DNA from: an uncultured Bradyrhizobium sp.
GTDB lineage: Bacteria > Pseudomonadota > Alphaproteobacteria > Rhizobiales > Xanthobacteraceae
Assembly (NCBI RefSeq): GCF_936943645.1
Contig: NZ_CAKZJO010000021.1
Span: forward strand, 1 to 43,176
Direction: 5' to 3'
DNA length: 43,176 nucleotides
Part shown: piece after piece, positions 37,271-43,176 of the stretch
Layout of the letters: each line of letters opens with the position of its first letter
How positions within the stretch are numbered: position 1 is the first letter of the stretch
Translations under genes and position numbers: made by a program
The notes under the pieces: model-generated
The model's input: the letters and a program-made list of their open reading frames with translations, nothing else
What the model was told of the DNA's origin: nothing
Database searches by the model: none

Positions 37271-39223
37271 ATGGATTCCGTGAACGCGACCAGCCGCGAG
37301 ACCTTGGAATCGAGCATTGCGTCGGCCACCCAAGGCGTCCTCGACTTCCAGCAGGCGGACGGCCATTGGGTGTTCGAGCTCGAGGCCGACTGCACGATTC
37401 CGGCCGAATACGTCCTGCTGCGTCACTATCTCGCCGAGCCGGTCGACACCGTGCTCGAGGCCAAGATCGCCAATTACCTGCGCCGCATCCAGGGCGCCCA
37501 TGGCGGCTGGCCGCTGGTGCATGACGGCGAGTTCGACATGAGCGCCAGCGTGAAGGCATACTTCGCGCTGAAGATGATCGGCGACAGCATCGACGCGCCG
37601 CACATGGTGCGTGCGCGCGAGGCGATCCACGCCCGCGGCGGCGCCATCAACAGCAACGTCTTCACGCGCTTCCTGCTCGCGATGTACGGCGTCGTGACCT
37701 GGCGCGCGGTGCCGGTGCTGCCGATCGAGATCGTGCTGCTGCCGTTCTGGTCGCCGTTCCACCTCAACAAGATCTCCTACTGGGCGCGCACCACCATGGT
37801 GCCGCTGATGGTGCTTGCCGCGCTGAAGCCGCTGGCCAAGAATCCGAAGGGTGTCGGCATCGACGAACTGTTCCTGCAGGACCCGCGCTCGATCGGCATG
37901 ACGGCGAAGGCGCCGCATCAGAGCATGGCCTGGTTCGTGCTGTTCCGCGCGCTCGACGGCATCCTGCGCGTGGTCGAGCCGATGTTTCCGAAGAGCCTTC
38001 GCAAGCGCGCCATCGACGCCGCGCTCGCCTTCACCGAAGAGCGGCTCAACGGCGAGGACGGCATGGGCGCGATCTATCCGCCCATGGCCAACATCGTCAT
38101 GATGTACGACGCGCTCGGCAAGGACGAGAGTTTTCCGCCGCGCGCGATCACGCGCCGTGGCATCGACAAGCTGCTCGTCATCAACGACGACGAGGCCTAT
38201 TGCCAGCCCTGCGTCTCGCCGGTTTGGGACACGACGCTGACCGCGCATGCGCTGCTGGAGGCCGGCGGCGACAAGGCGGTGCCTGCGGCCAAGCAGGGCC
38301 TCGACTGGCTGATCCCGCGGCAGGAGCTTCAGGTGAAGGGCGACTGGGCGGTGAAGCGGCCCGACGTCCGCCCGGGCGGCTGGGCCTTCCAGTACAACAA
38401 CGCCCATTACCCCGATCTCGACGACACTGCCGTGGTGGTGATGTCGATGGACCGCATGCGCCGGGAGCACGGCGCGACCGGCTACGACGCCGCGATCGCC
38501 CGTGGCCGGGAGTGGATCGAGGGCATGCAGAGCGACGACGGCGGCTGGGCCGCCTTCGACGTCAACAATCTCGAATATTACCTCAACAACATCCCGTTCT
38601 CGGACCACGGCGCGCTGCTCGACCCGCCGACCGAGGACGTCACCGCCCGCTGCATCTCGATGCTGGCCCAGCTCGGGGAGACCGAGAAGACCAGCAAGCA
38701 CGTCGCCGACGGCGTGGAATATCTCCGCAAGACCCAGCACCCCGAGGGGTCCTGGTACGGCCGCTGGGGTATGAACTTCATCTATGGAACCTGGTCGGTG
38801 CTCTGCGCCCTCAACATGGCCGGCGTCCGCCACGACGACCCCATGATTCGCAAGGCCGCGGCCTGGCTGGCCTCGATCCAGAACCAGGACGGCGGCTGGG
38901 GCGAGGACGCCGTCAGCTACCGGCTGGACTACCGGGGATGGGAGGCCGCCCCCTCGACCGCCTCGCAAACGGCATGGGCCTTGCTTGCCCTGATGGCGGC
39001 AGGCGAGGTTGATCACCCGGCCGTCGCCCGCGGGGTGGAGTACCTGATTGCAACACAAAACAAAAAAGGATTGTGGGACGAGCAGCGGTACACCGCCACA
39101 GGCTTCCCCCGCGTGTTCTATCTGCGGTATCATGGTTACCCAAAGTTCTTTCCGCTGTGGGCACTGGCGCGGTATCGGAACTTGCGGAGCACCAACAGCA
39201 GGGTGGTAGGGGTCGGAATGTGA
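37271..39223 (+). CDS. shc: Squalene-hopene cyclase
   Basis: A 650-residue class II triterpene cyclase (also named hpnF) that folds squalene into hopene and hopanol at the membrane surface. The catalytic acid motif is DLDD (Asp382, Asp384, Asp385) in YPDLDDTAVVV. Several QW repeats are seen, including QSDDGGWAAF and QNQDGGWGED near the C-terminal end and GLWDEQR at the end. The start is taken at MDSVNATSRE, where GAG precedes the ATG; an in-frame ATG 15 codons upstream is possible. The C-terminal ATG-TGA overlaps the hpnG start. Gene size and neighbours are those of the Bradyrhizobium enzyme. Confidence 0.95.
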   Translation: MDSVNATSRETLESSIASATQGVLDFQQADGHWVFELEADCTIPAEYVLLRHYLAEPVDTVLEAKIANYLRRIQGAHGGWPLVHDGEFDMSASVKAYFALKMIGDSIDAPHMVRAREAIHARGGAINSNVFTRFLLAMYGVVTWRAVPVLPIEIVLLPFWSPFHLNKISYWARTTMVPLMVLAALKPLAKNPKGVGIDELFLQDPRSIGMTAKAPHQSMAWFVLFRALDGILRVVEPMFPKSLRKRAIDAALAFTEERLNGEDGMGAIYPPMANIVMMYDALGKDESFPPRAITRRGIDKLLVINDDEAYCQPCVSPVWDTTLTAHALLEAGGDKAVPAAKQGLDWLIPRQELQVKGDWAVKRPDVRPGGWAFQYNNAHYPDLDDTAVVVMSMDRMRREHGATGYDAAIARGREWIEGMQSDDGGWAAFDVNNLEYYLNNIPFSDHGALLDPPTEDVTARCISMLAQLGETEKTSKHVADGVEYLRKTQHPEGSWYGRWGMNFIYGTWSVLCALNMAGVRHDDPMIRKAAAWLASIQNQDGGWGEDAVSYRLDYRGWEAAPSTASQTAWALLALMAAGEVDHPAVARGVEYLIATQNKKGLWDEQRYTATGFPRVFYLRYHGYPKFFPLWALARYRNLRSTNSRVVGVGM

Positions 39224-39969
39224 CTTTGGGGACGGGGGACTATCTTACCGCGGGCAATGCCATTGATCCGCGGCCGATCTTGATCGTGACTGGATTGGTG
39301 CAGGAGGCCCGCATTGCGGCCGGGCCCGGCATGGCCGTCATCTGCTCATCCAGCAGCCCGACCCAGTTGCGGGCGCTTTTGACCGTGGTGGATCCCGAGA
39401 CGATTCGCGGCGTGATCTCGTTCGGCGTGGCCGGCGGGCTCGACCCGAGCCTGCGCTCCGGCGACGTCGTGCTGGCGACCGAGGTGCTGGACGGCGACAC
39501 CCGCTGGGCCGCCGGCCTCTCGCTCGGCGACGACCTCATCGACCGCCTGACCTCGGGCCGCCGCCGCGTGGTGCGCGGCAGCCTCGCCGGCGCCGAGGAA
39601 GTGGTCACCAAGAGCTCCTGCAAGGCCGCGCTGCACTCCGAGACGGGCGCGTCGGCCGTCGACATGGAAAGCCACATCGCGGCTGCCTATGCCGCCGAGG
39701 CCGGCTTACCGTTTGCCGCGGTTCGCGTCATCAGCGACCCTGCCCACCGCGCGCTGCCGGCACTCGCCCGCGCCGCCATCAAGCCGAACGGCCAGATCGA
39801 CCTCGCCGCCGTGCTGCGCGGCATCGTGCGCAATCCGGCCACGCTGCATGCCCTGGTCTCGACCGGTATCGACTTCAACCGCGCCCTGCGCTCCTTGCGT
39901 GGCTGTCGCGACTATCTGATCGGCACCGAGCTGATCGAGAGCGAGGCGCTGGTGTCGAAGGCGGCGTGA
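39220..39969 (+). CDS. hpnG: Adenosylhopane nucleosidase (phosphorylase-fold)
   Basis: A 249-residue protein of the purine-nucleoside-phosphorylase fold that removes adenine from adenosylhopane toward ribosylhopane and bacteriohopanetetrol. Family blocks are GLVQEARIAAGPG, ISFGVAGGLDPSLRSGDVV and SAVDMESHIAAAYA. It starts at GTG 39220, 4 bases inside shc (GTGA), with an AGGGG site. HpnH, which makes its substrate, is not encoded in this window. The last 41 bases recur, unchanged, about 960 bases downstream. Confidence 0.92.
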   Translation: MTLGTGDYLTAGNAIDPRPILIVTGLVQEARIAAGPGMAVICSSSSPTQLRALLTVVDPETIRGVISFGVAGGLDPSLRSGDVVLATEVLDGDTRWAAGLSLGDDLIDRLTSGRRRVVRGSLAGAEEVVTKSSCKAALHSETGASAVDMESHIAAAYAAEAGLPFAAVRVISDPAHRALPALARAAIKPNGQIDLAAVLRGIVRNPATLHALVSTGIDFNRALRSLRGCRDYLIGTELIESEALVSKAA

Positions 39970-39970
39970 G
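39930..39970 (+). repeat. 41-bp direct repeat, copy 1 (end of hpnG)
   Basis: This segment encodes the last 13 residues of HpnG (LIESEALVSKAA and the codon before it) plus the stop codon. It is identical over all 41 bases to 40888-40928. Identity stops abruptly on both sides. The vapBC module lies between the copies. Confidence 0.95.
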
Positions 39971-39998
39971 CCGGGGACGCAGAGCTGAGAATATAGAG

Positions 39999-40026
39999 AA
40001 GGCCCGGTCAGGTGACCGGGCCTTTT
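39999..40026 (+). terminator. Rho-independent terminator of the hopanoid operon
   Basis: AAGGCCCGGTC and GACCGGGCCTT form an 11-bp perfect stem with a four-base loop, followed by TTTTC. It starts 28 bases after the end of repeat copy 1. Confidence 0.9.
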
Positions 40027-40057
40027 CTTTGACCTGCGGGATCGTCGTCCGAGCCGC

Positions 40058-40086
40058 TTGAACGGAAGTCCGGCTGCGCCTATCTT
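40058..40086 (+). promoter_or_regulatory. Promoter of the vapBC-type module
   Basis: TTGAAC and TATCTT are spaced by exactly 17 bases and lie just downstream of the hpnG terminator and 30 bases before the antitoxin ATG. This is the best sigma-70-like promoter seen in the window. Confidence 0.65.
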
Positions 40087-40101
40087 ACATTTGTCTTACA
40101 T
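40083..40101 (+). promoter_or_regulatory. Candidate autoregulatory operator of the antitoxin
   Basis: TCTTACAT occurs twice, starting at 40083 and 40094. The 11-base period is one helical turn, and the repeat overlaps the -10 box and the likely start of transcription. Antitoxins of this class usually bind such sites with their toxin and shut off the operon. Confidence 0.45.
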
Positions 40102-40115
40102 CGGAAGGTCAGGTC

Positions 40116-40391
40116 ATGGCCGACACGGACAAGCTCACCACCATCGTCTCCACCAAGGGACAGGTCGTCCTGCCCAGCACTATTCGCCAGCGGCGGGAGT
40201 GGAGGACGGGAACGCGGCTCACCGTCGAGGAGACGGCGGAGGGCGTGCTGTTGAAGCCGGCACCGGCCTTTGCCGCGACGCGGCCGGAGGATGTGTTCAG
40301 CGTCCTGGCGTATCGCGGCAAGCCGAAAACGCTCGAAGAGATGGACGCGAGCGTGCTTGCCGAAGCCAGGCGCCGGCATGATCGCGATTGA
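40116..40391 (+). CDS. vapB: AbrB-type antitoxin (VapB-like)
   Basis: A 91-residue antitoxin. Residues ~8-55 are a swapped-hairpin AbrB/SpoVT domain (TIVSTKGQVVLPSTIRQRR, then GTRLTVEETAEGVLLKP). The C-terminal ~35 residues are the flexible part that should wrap the toxin. A GGAAGG ribosome site precedes the ATG. It overlaps the toxin gene by 14 bases, the classical arrangement of a type II toxin-antitoxin pair. The pair sits between two copies of the hpnG 3' end. Confidence 0.88.
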   Translation: MADTDKLTTIVSTKGQVVLPSTIRQRREWRTGTRLTVEETAEGVLLKPAPAFAATRPEDVFSVLAYRGKPKTLEEMDASVLAEARRRHDRD

Positions 40392-40770
40392 TACCAATTT
40401 GATCGTCCGCTACCTGACCGGCGATCACGCCACCCAATCCGCACGTGCTCGTGCCTTGATCGACGGCGAGAGCGTCTTCGTCGCCGTCACGGTGCTCCTC
40501 GAAGTCGAATGGGTGCTGCGAAGCGCGTACGGCTATCAGGCTGCGGATATCGTGCACGCGCTTCGTGTCTTCGCGGGACTTCCGACCGTCACGGTCGAGG
40601 ACGGCGTGATGGTCGCGGCGGCGCTCGACCTTGCCGAGAGGGGGATGGATTTCGCCGATGCGCTGCATGTGACGCGATCCGGACATTGCGAGGCCTTCGT
40701 CACGTTTGATCGCAAGCTCGTCACGGCGGCGAAAAGGGCGAGGCGTGAGGGGGTGCGCGAGGTGCGGTAG
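40378..40770 (+). CDS. vapC: PIN-domain toxin ribonuclease (VapC-like)
   Basis: A 130-residue PIN-domain protein. The acidic magnesium site is complete: Asp5 in IAIDTN, Glu42 in LLEVEW, Asp94 in DFADALH and Asp111 in TFDRKL. VapC toxins cut specific tRNAs or rRNA to stop translation when free of the antitoxin. The ATG lies inside the antitoxin gene, so translation is coupled. Nothing suggests inactivation: length and all active-site residues are intact. Confidence 0.9.
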   Translation: MIAIDTNLIVRYLTGDHATQSARARALIDGESVFVAVTVLLEVEWVLRSAYGYQAADIVHALRVFAGLPTVTVEDGVMVAAALDLAERGMDFADALHVTRSGHCEAFVTFDRKLVTAAKRARREGVREVR

Positions 40771-40854
40771 TCGCGGCGATGCCGCATCGACGTGCGGGGA
40801 CTGGAGATTGCGACGGTGCCCCGTCATGACGCGACGCTACCACGAAATAAGTGC

Positions 40855-40883
40855 GATGGGTTTCGCGAGGAGCTCAACCCATC
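40855..40883. repeat. Short palindrome GATGGGTT/AACCCATC
   Basis: Two perfect 8-base arms enclose a 13-base loop TCGCGAGGAGCTC, ending four bases before repeat copy 2. From memory, GATGGGTTTCGC...AACCCATC is another frequent intergenic element in Bradyrhizobium. The surrounding 40771-41224 gap holds only this palindrome, repeat copy 2 and a terminator. Confidence 0.7.
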
Positions 40884-40887
40884 GCGC

Positions 40888-40928
40888 GCTGATCGAGAGC
40901 GAGGCGCTGGTGTCGAAGGCGGCGTGAG
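40888..40928 (+). repeat. 41-bp direct repeat, copy 2 (displaced hpnG end)
   Basis: Identical over 41 bases to the end of hpnG, including the stop codon, but with no hpnG reading frame before it. A second terminator follows 26 bases later, closely matching the 28-base spacing after copy 1. It looks like a leftover end of the operon, or the far junction of an insertion. Confidence 0.95.
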
Positions 40929-40954
40929 GCGGTTCGTCGAACTGGACAAATGCG

Positions 40955-40988
40955 AAAGGCCAGGTCGCCATTGGCGTCCGGGCCTTTT
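40955..40988 (+). terminator. Second terminator, related in layout to the hpnG terminator
   Basis: AAAGGCC pairs with GGCCTTT on the outside and CGCC with GGCG on the inside, around loop ATT, with two mismatches between. TTTT follows. Its outer arms AAGGCC/GGCCTT are the same as those of the hpnG terminator. Confidence 0.8.
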
Positions 40989-41224
40989 CCTTGATGTCTG
41001 GCCGGTGGAGCGAAGCTGCGAAACGGCATAGATATCGACGCGACCGCTCACTCACGACGAATCATTTCCAGCGACCGTAACGCTTCCCGCATGGCCACCG
41101 TAGAGATCTCTGGGAATGCTCGTCTCGCGTATCTGGAATGCATCCGAGCAATGCTCTCGCTTGCAGCGAGACCGGCCGGGTTCAGTCCGCTTTCTGATCG
41201 ATTGAGACGGCACGCGGAGTTGGG

Positions 41225-42622
41225 ATGAGCAAACAGACCGTTGGGGAGCCTCCGGATTCGGCGCGGCGTTCGCTCGAAAGGGGAATGCAATTCCATGGCG
41301 CCGGCAATTGGGAGCGCGCCGAGCAGCATTATCTGGAGGTGTTGTTAGACGATTATCGCAGCGCAGATGTTCTGCCGCTTCTTGCAATTGTCGTTGCGAA
41401 CCGTGGACACATCGACCGCGCCATCTATTACTGGGACACGCTGCTTTCGATGGAGCCGCATCACCTTAATGCCCTGGCTGCGAAGGGCGGGCTGCTCTAC
41501 AGGACCGGGCGTTTGACCGAGGCGCTGAGCTGTTTTGAAATCGCGGCCGGCCTCGCTCCCGACGATCCGCTCATCCGCAACAATCTCGCCGTTGCACTGG
41601 CTGATATCGGCCGAAAGGATGAAGCGATCATCGAGTTCGGCCATGTTCTTCGGCTTCAGCCTGACAATGTGAACGCCTATCACCAGCTGCGCCGGTTGTC
41701 GTCCGCCATCGTTCCCTTCTGGCACATCGCCATGATGAACGACACGCGGCGCAACGACTGTTTCGAACGGGCGATTCGTCGGGCTTTGGCGATCCGCGGC
41801 TCGAGCGCGCAAATCCTCGACATCGGCACGGGCAGCGGTCTGCTGTCGATGATGGCGGCACGCGAAGGCGCCACCAACATCGTCACCTGCGAAACGGTTC
41901 CGACCATCGCGCGCGTTGCGCGAGAGATCGTCGCCGATAACGGATATGGCGAGCAGATCAAGGTTATCGGCAGATCCTCGACGACTCTTTCCGTCGGCGA
42001 GGATATTCCGACCAAGGCCGACATCCTGATCTCCGAGATCCTGTCCAGCGATCTCCTGGCTGAGGATGTGTTGAGCACGTTTGAAGATGCGCGGCGCCGG
42101 CTGATTGCCGAAGATGCGATCGTCATTCCAAAGGCTGCAACGGCCATTGGCTGCCTTGTGGCAAGCGAAACGCTCGCTGCCTATAGCCACGTCAAGATGG
42201 CGTCCGGTTTCGACGTCTCGCGGTTCAACAGCCTCGCACCACTGCGTCTTCCCGTCCATGGAACGATGACCGAATGGACGAGGCTTTCGAACGATTTTGA
42301 AATCGCATCACTGAATTTGACGTCTGCCGCACATGAACCGGAACTGCAGGTCGTCTCGATCCCCGTGATCGCTTCCGGAACCGCCGTCGGCGTCGTTCAA
42401 TGGATGCATGTCGACCTTATCGACGAAGTCGTCTTTACCAACCATCCGGATGGCTATCATGATGGCGGTTGGCTCCAGGTTCTCCATGTCTTGCCGAGGC
42501 CGATGCCTGTCGAGGCGGGGTCGGTTGTTGATCTTCTTCTCGGCCACGACAGGTCTACCCTCATCGTGCTGCCGGCAGGCTCGGCGGCAAGCTCGCAGCC
42601 TCCTAGCGCACGAGACGCATAG
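41225..42622 (+). CDS. TPR-protein arginine methyltransferase-like protein
   Basis: A 465-residue protein. Residues ~14-155 are about four TPR units (for example GNWERAEQHYLEVLLDD, GRLTEALSCFEIAAGLAPDD, GRKDEAIIEFGHVLRLQPDN). Residues ~163-300 are a class I methyltransferase with PRMT hallmarks: WHIAMMNDTRRN before the fold, motif I LDIGTGSGLLS (198-208), Glu223 for the SAM ribose, and a double-Glu loop SEILSSDLLAE (Glu271, Glu280). A beta-barrel-like C-terminal part contains VQWMHVDLID, similar to the Trp loop of PRMT7/9. N-terminal TPRs plus PRMT is the plan of animal PRMT9. Arginine methylation is inferred. The gene looks less GC-rich than the hpn operon. No partner gene is adjacent. Confidence 0.8.
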   Translation: MSKQTVGEPPDSARRSLERGMQFHGAGNWERAEQHYLEVLLDDYRSADVLPLLAIVVANRGHIDRAIYYWDTLLSMEPHHLNALAAKGGLLYRTGRLTEALSCFEIAAGLAPDDPLIRNNLAVALADIGRKDEAIIEFGHVLRLQPDNVNAYHQLRRLSSAIVPFWHIAMMNDTRRNDCFERAIRRALAIRGSSAQILDIGTGSGLLSMMAAREGATNIVTCETVPTIARVAREIVADNGYGEQIKVIGRSSTTLSVGEDIPTKADILISEILSSDLLAEDVLSTFEDARRRLIAEDAIVIPKAATAIGCLVASETLAAYSHVKMASGFDVSRFNSLAPLRLPVHGTMTEWTRLSNDFEIASLNLTSAAHEPELQVVSIPVIASGTAVGVVQWMHVDLIDEVVFTNHPDGYHDGGWLQVLHVLPRPMPVEAGSVVDLLLGHDRSTLIVLPAGSAASSQPPSARDA

Positions 42623-42642
42623 TCCGGACGGATTACGGTGGG

Positions 42643-42675
42643 ATTACGGTGACAGTCCCGCACTGTCACCGTAAT
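42643..42675. repeat. Perfect 14-bp palindrome (ATTACGGTGACAGT)
   Basis: ATTACGGTGACAGT and its exact complement flank a five-base loop CCCGC, 20 bases after the TPR-PRMT gene. Part of the left arm (GATTACGGTG) is also duplicated in tandem just upstream at 42631-42640. It separates two convergent genes and could act as a bidirectional transcription block, although no long T run follows. Confidence 0.85.
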
Positions 42676-42716
42676 TTGATGGTGTGTTTGGTTTCGCAAA
42701 GAACTCGCGCTTCATC

Positions 42717-42941
42717 TTACGAGCTTTTCGCCTGTTTCTCGGTTGTGAAGTCGGGACTGAAGCCGCGCGCAACGGCTTCTCGAAGCGAGATCCAAGTTCC
42801 GGCGGCTCTGCGCTGGGGGCGTAGAAGGACGGTGTCACCTTGTCGCGCCACTTCGATCTCATCGCACGAGAAATGCAGATGCATGGGCAATCGGACGAAC
42901 TGGGAGTTGCCGGTCTTGAAGACCTTGGCGACGTGGGACAA
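42717..42941 (-). CDS. Solitary VapB/MazE-type antitoxin
   Basis: A 74-residue protein starting at TTG with a GAGG ribosome site. The AbrB-fold core VAKVFKTGNSQFVRLPMHLHF...DTVLLRP is that of VapB antitoxins, though the usual AVRLPKEFRF stretch has changed to FVRLPMHLHF. The C-terminal LREAVARGFSPDF is the toxin-binding tail. A VapC reading frame should follow at once on the minus strand. Instead, a 23-codon frame (MKREFFAKPN...) runs into the palindrome and stops. The toxin therefore appears lost, leaving an orphan or a decaying antitoxin. Confidence 0.72.
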   Translation of the reverse strand: MSHVAKVFKTGNSQFVRLPMHLHFSCDEIEVARQGDTVLLRPQRRAAGTWISLREAVARGFSPDFTTEKQAKSS

Positions 42942-43176
42942 GGCAGCCTCGGCGCGCCAGTCGGCTGGTCAAAATGACCCGTCGGGCAAAACACCCGCGA
43001 CCCCGTCAATCCCTCCCCGCAAAAATATTCCACTTTACCGAATTTCGGATTTATGGCATCAAGCGCTCATCCCGGCCCTGCCAGAGGGGCGCTTCGCGAT
43101 CGTCACGAGATGCGGGCCGGGGTGCGGTGGACGCGGTAGCGCCGGCGCGACACGCATGATGACAGGGCGGGCAACC
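42942..43176. other. Window end without a supported gene
   Basis: I see no convincing gene here. The last ~110 bases resemble, from memory, the start of another sequence found repeatedly between genes in Bradyrhizobium (GGGCGCTTCGCGATCGTCACG...). It is cut off by the window edge, so neither its extent nor its type can be settled. Confidence 0.3.

Noticed and set aside
37250..39133. A 627-codon minus-strand frame opposite shc
   Set aside because: Same explanation: shc is unmistakable on the plus strand, and the antisense product is low-complexity Arg/His/Asp sequence.
40706..40927. A short frame ending in ALIESEALVSKAA, as if a second HpnG C-terminus were translated
   Set aside because: The start lies within vapC in another frame, and the match comes only from the duplicated 41 bases; no ribosome site or HpnG fold precedes it.
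40116..42941. A defence or genomic island comprising vapBC, TPR-PRMT and the orphan antitoxin
   Set aside because: No integrase, transposase or phage gene is visible and only the vapBC part has defined borders, so one island cannot be claimed.
42974..43159. A 61-codon frame at the window end
   Set aside because: Its start overlaps the upstream region of the antitoxin gene, it lacks a ribosome site, and its product is low-complexity and resembles dispersed intergenic sequence.
1..43176. tRNA, rRNA or CRISPR features
   Set aside because: I looked in the intergenic gaps on both strands and saw no cloverleaf with CCA-adjacent pattern, no rRNA segment and no regularly spaced short repeats.

Overview
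The window reads as chromosomal DNA of a Bradyrhizobium-type alphaproteobacterium (Hyphomicrobiales). The evidence is the uniformly high GC, the frequent GTG and TTG starts, a hopanoid locus (hpnC-hpnD-hpnE-shc-hpnG) with a hopanoid C-2 methylase gene (hpnP) nearby, and several intergenic palindromes of the kind scattered through Bradyrhizobium and Rhodopseudomonas genomes. I saw no rRNA, tRNA, CRISPR array, transposase or phage gene. The assignment rests on recalled family knowledge, not on a database search.

Layout. (1) 131-6828: three co-directional, tightly packed genes (transglutaminase-DUF2126 protein, circularly permuted ATP-grasp/alpha-E protein, second transglutaminase-like protein). 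They form the widespread, poorly characterised peptide-ligase/transglutaminase cluster. (2) 6946-7149: a tiny membrane protein with its own terminator. (3) 7309-12433, minus strand: an Ugp-like ABC importer (ATPase, two permeases, binding protein) followed by a GpdQ/CpdA-like phosphodiesterase, with a divergent LysR regulator at 12586. This looks like uptake and cleavage of a phosphodiester or related polyol compound. (4) 13711-21031: mixed metabolic genes: HD-domain protein, two alpha/beta hydrolases, an M81/MlrC-type peptidase, a LivK-like binding protein without permeases, and an ACAD11-like acyl-CoA dehydrogenase. Two large dispersed palindromes lie between them. (5) 21095-25126, minus strand: a membrane-anchored patatin phospholipase with an internally repeated N-terminal region, and a chemotaxis receptor.

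(6) 25417-29317: eutB-hpnP-eutC. The B12-dependent hopanoid 2-methylase gene sits between the two subunits of B12-dependent ethanolamine ammonia-lyase. (7) 29526-34042: an MMPL/RND exporter that could move hopanoids, two exported proteins of unknown function, and a Cys-rich periplasmic protein. (8) 34230-39969: hpnC-hpnD-hpnE-shc-hpnG, mostly with overlapping reading frames. It converts farnesyl diphosphate to squalene, cyclises it to hopene, and later removes adenine from adenosylhopane. hpnH, which makes adenosylhopane, is not in the window.

(9) 39930-40988: a vapBC-type toxin-antitoxin module lies between two perfect 41-bp copies of the hpnG 3' end, each followed by its own terminator. This looks like an insertion at the end of the hopanoid operon. 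(10) 41225-42622: a TPR protein fused to a PRMT7/PRMT9-like arginine methyltransferase domain, which is unusual in a bacterium. It is followed by a 14-bp perfect palindrome and a solitary VapB-like antitoxin whose toxin partner is missing.

The strongest candidates for something undescribed are the hpnG-end duplication around vapBC, the interleaved eutB-hpnP-eutC unit, the bacterial TPR-PRMT protein, and the three-fold motif in the patatin's N-terminal region.
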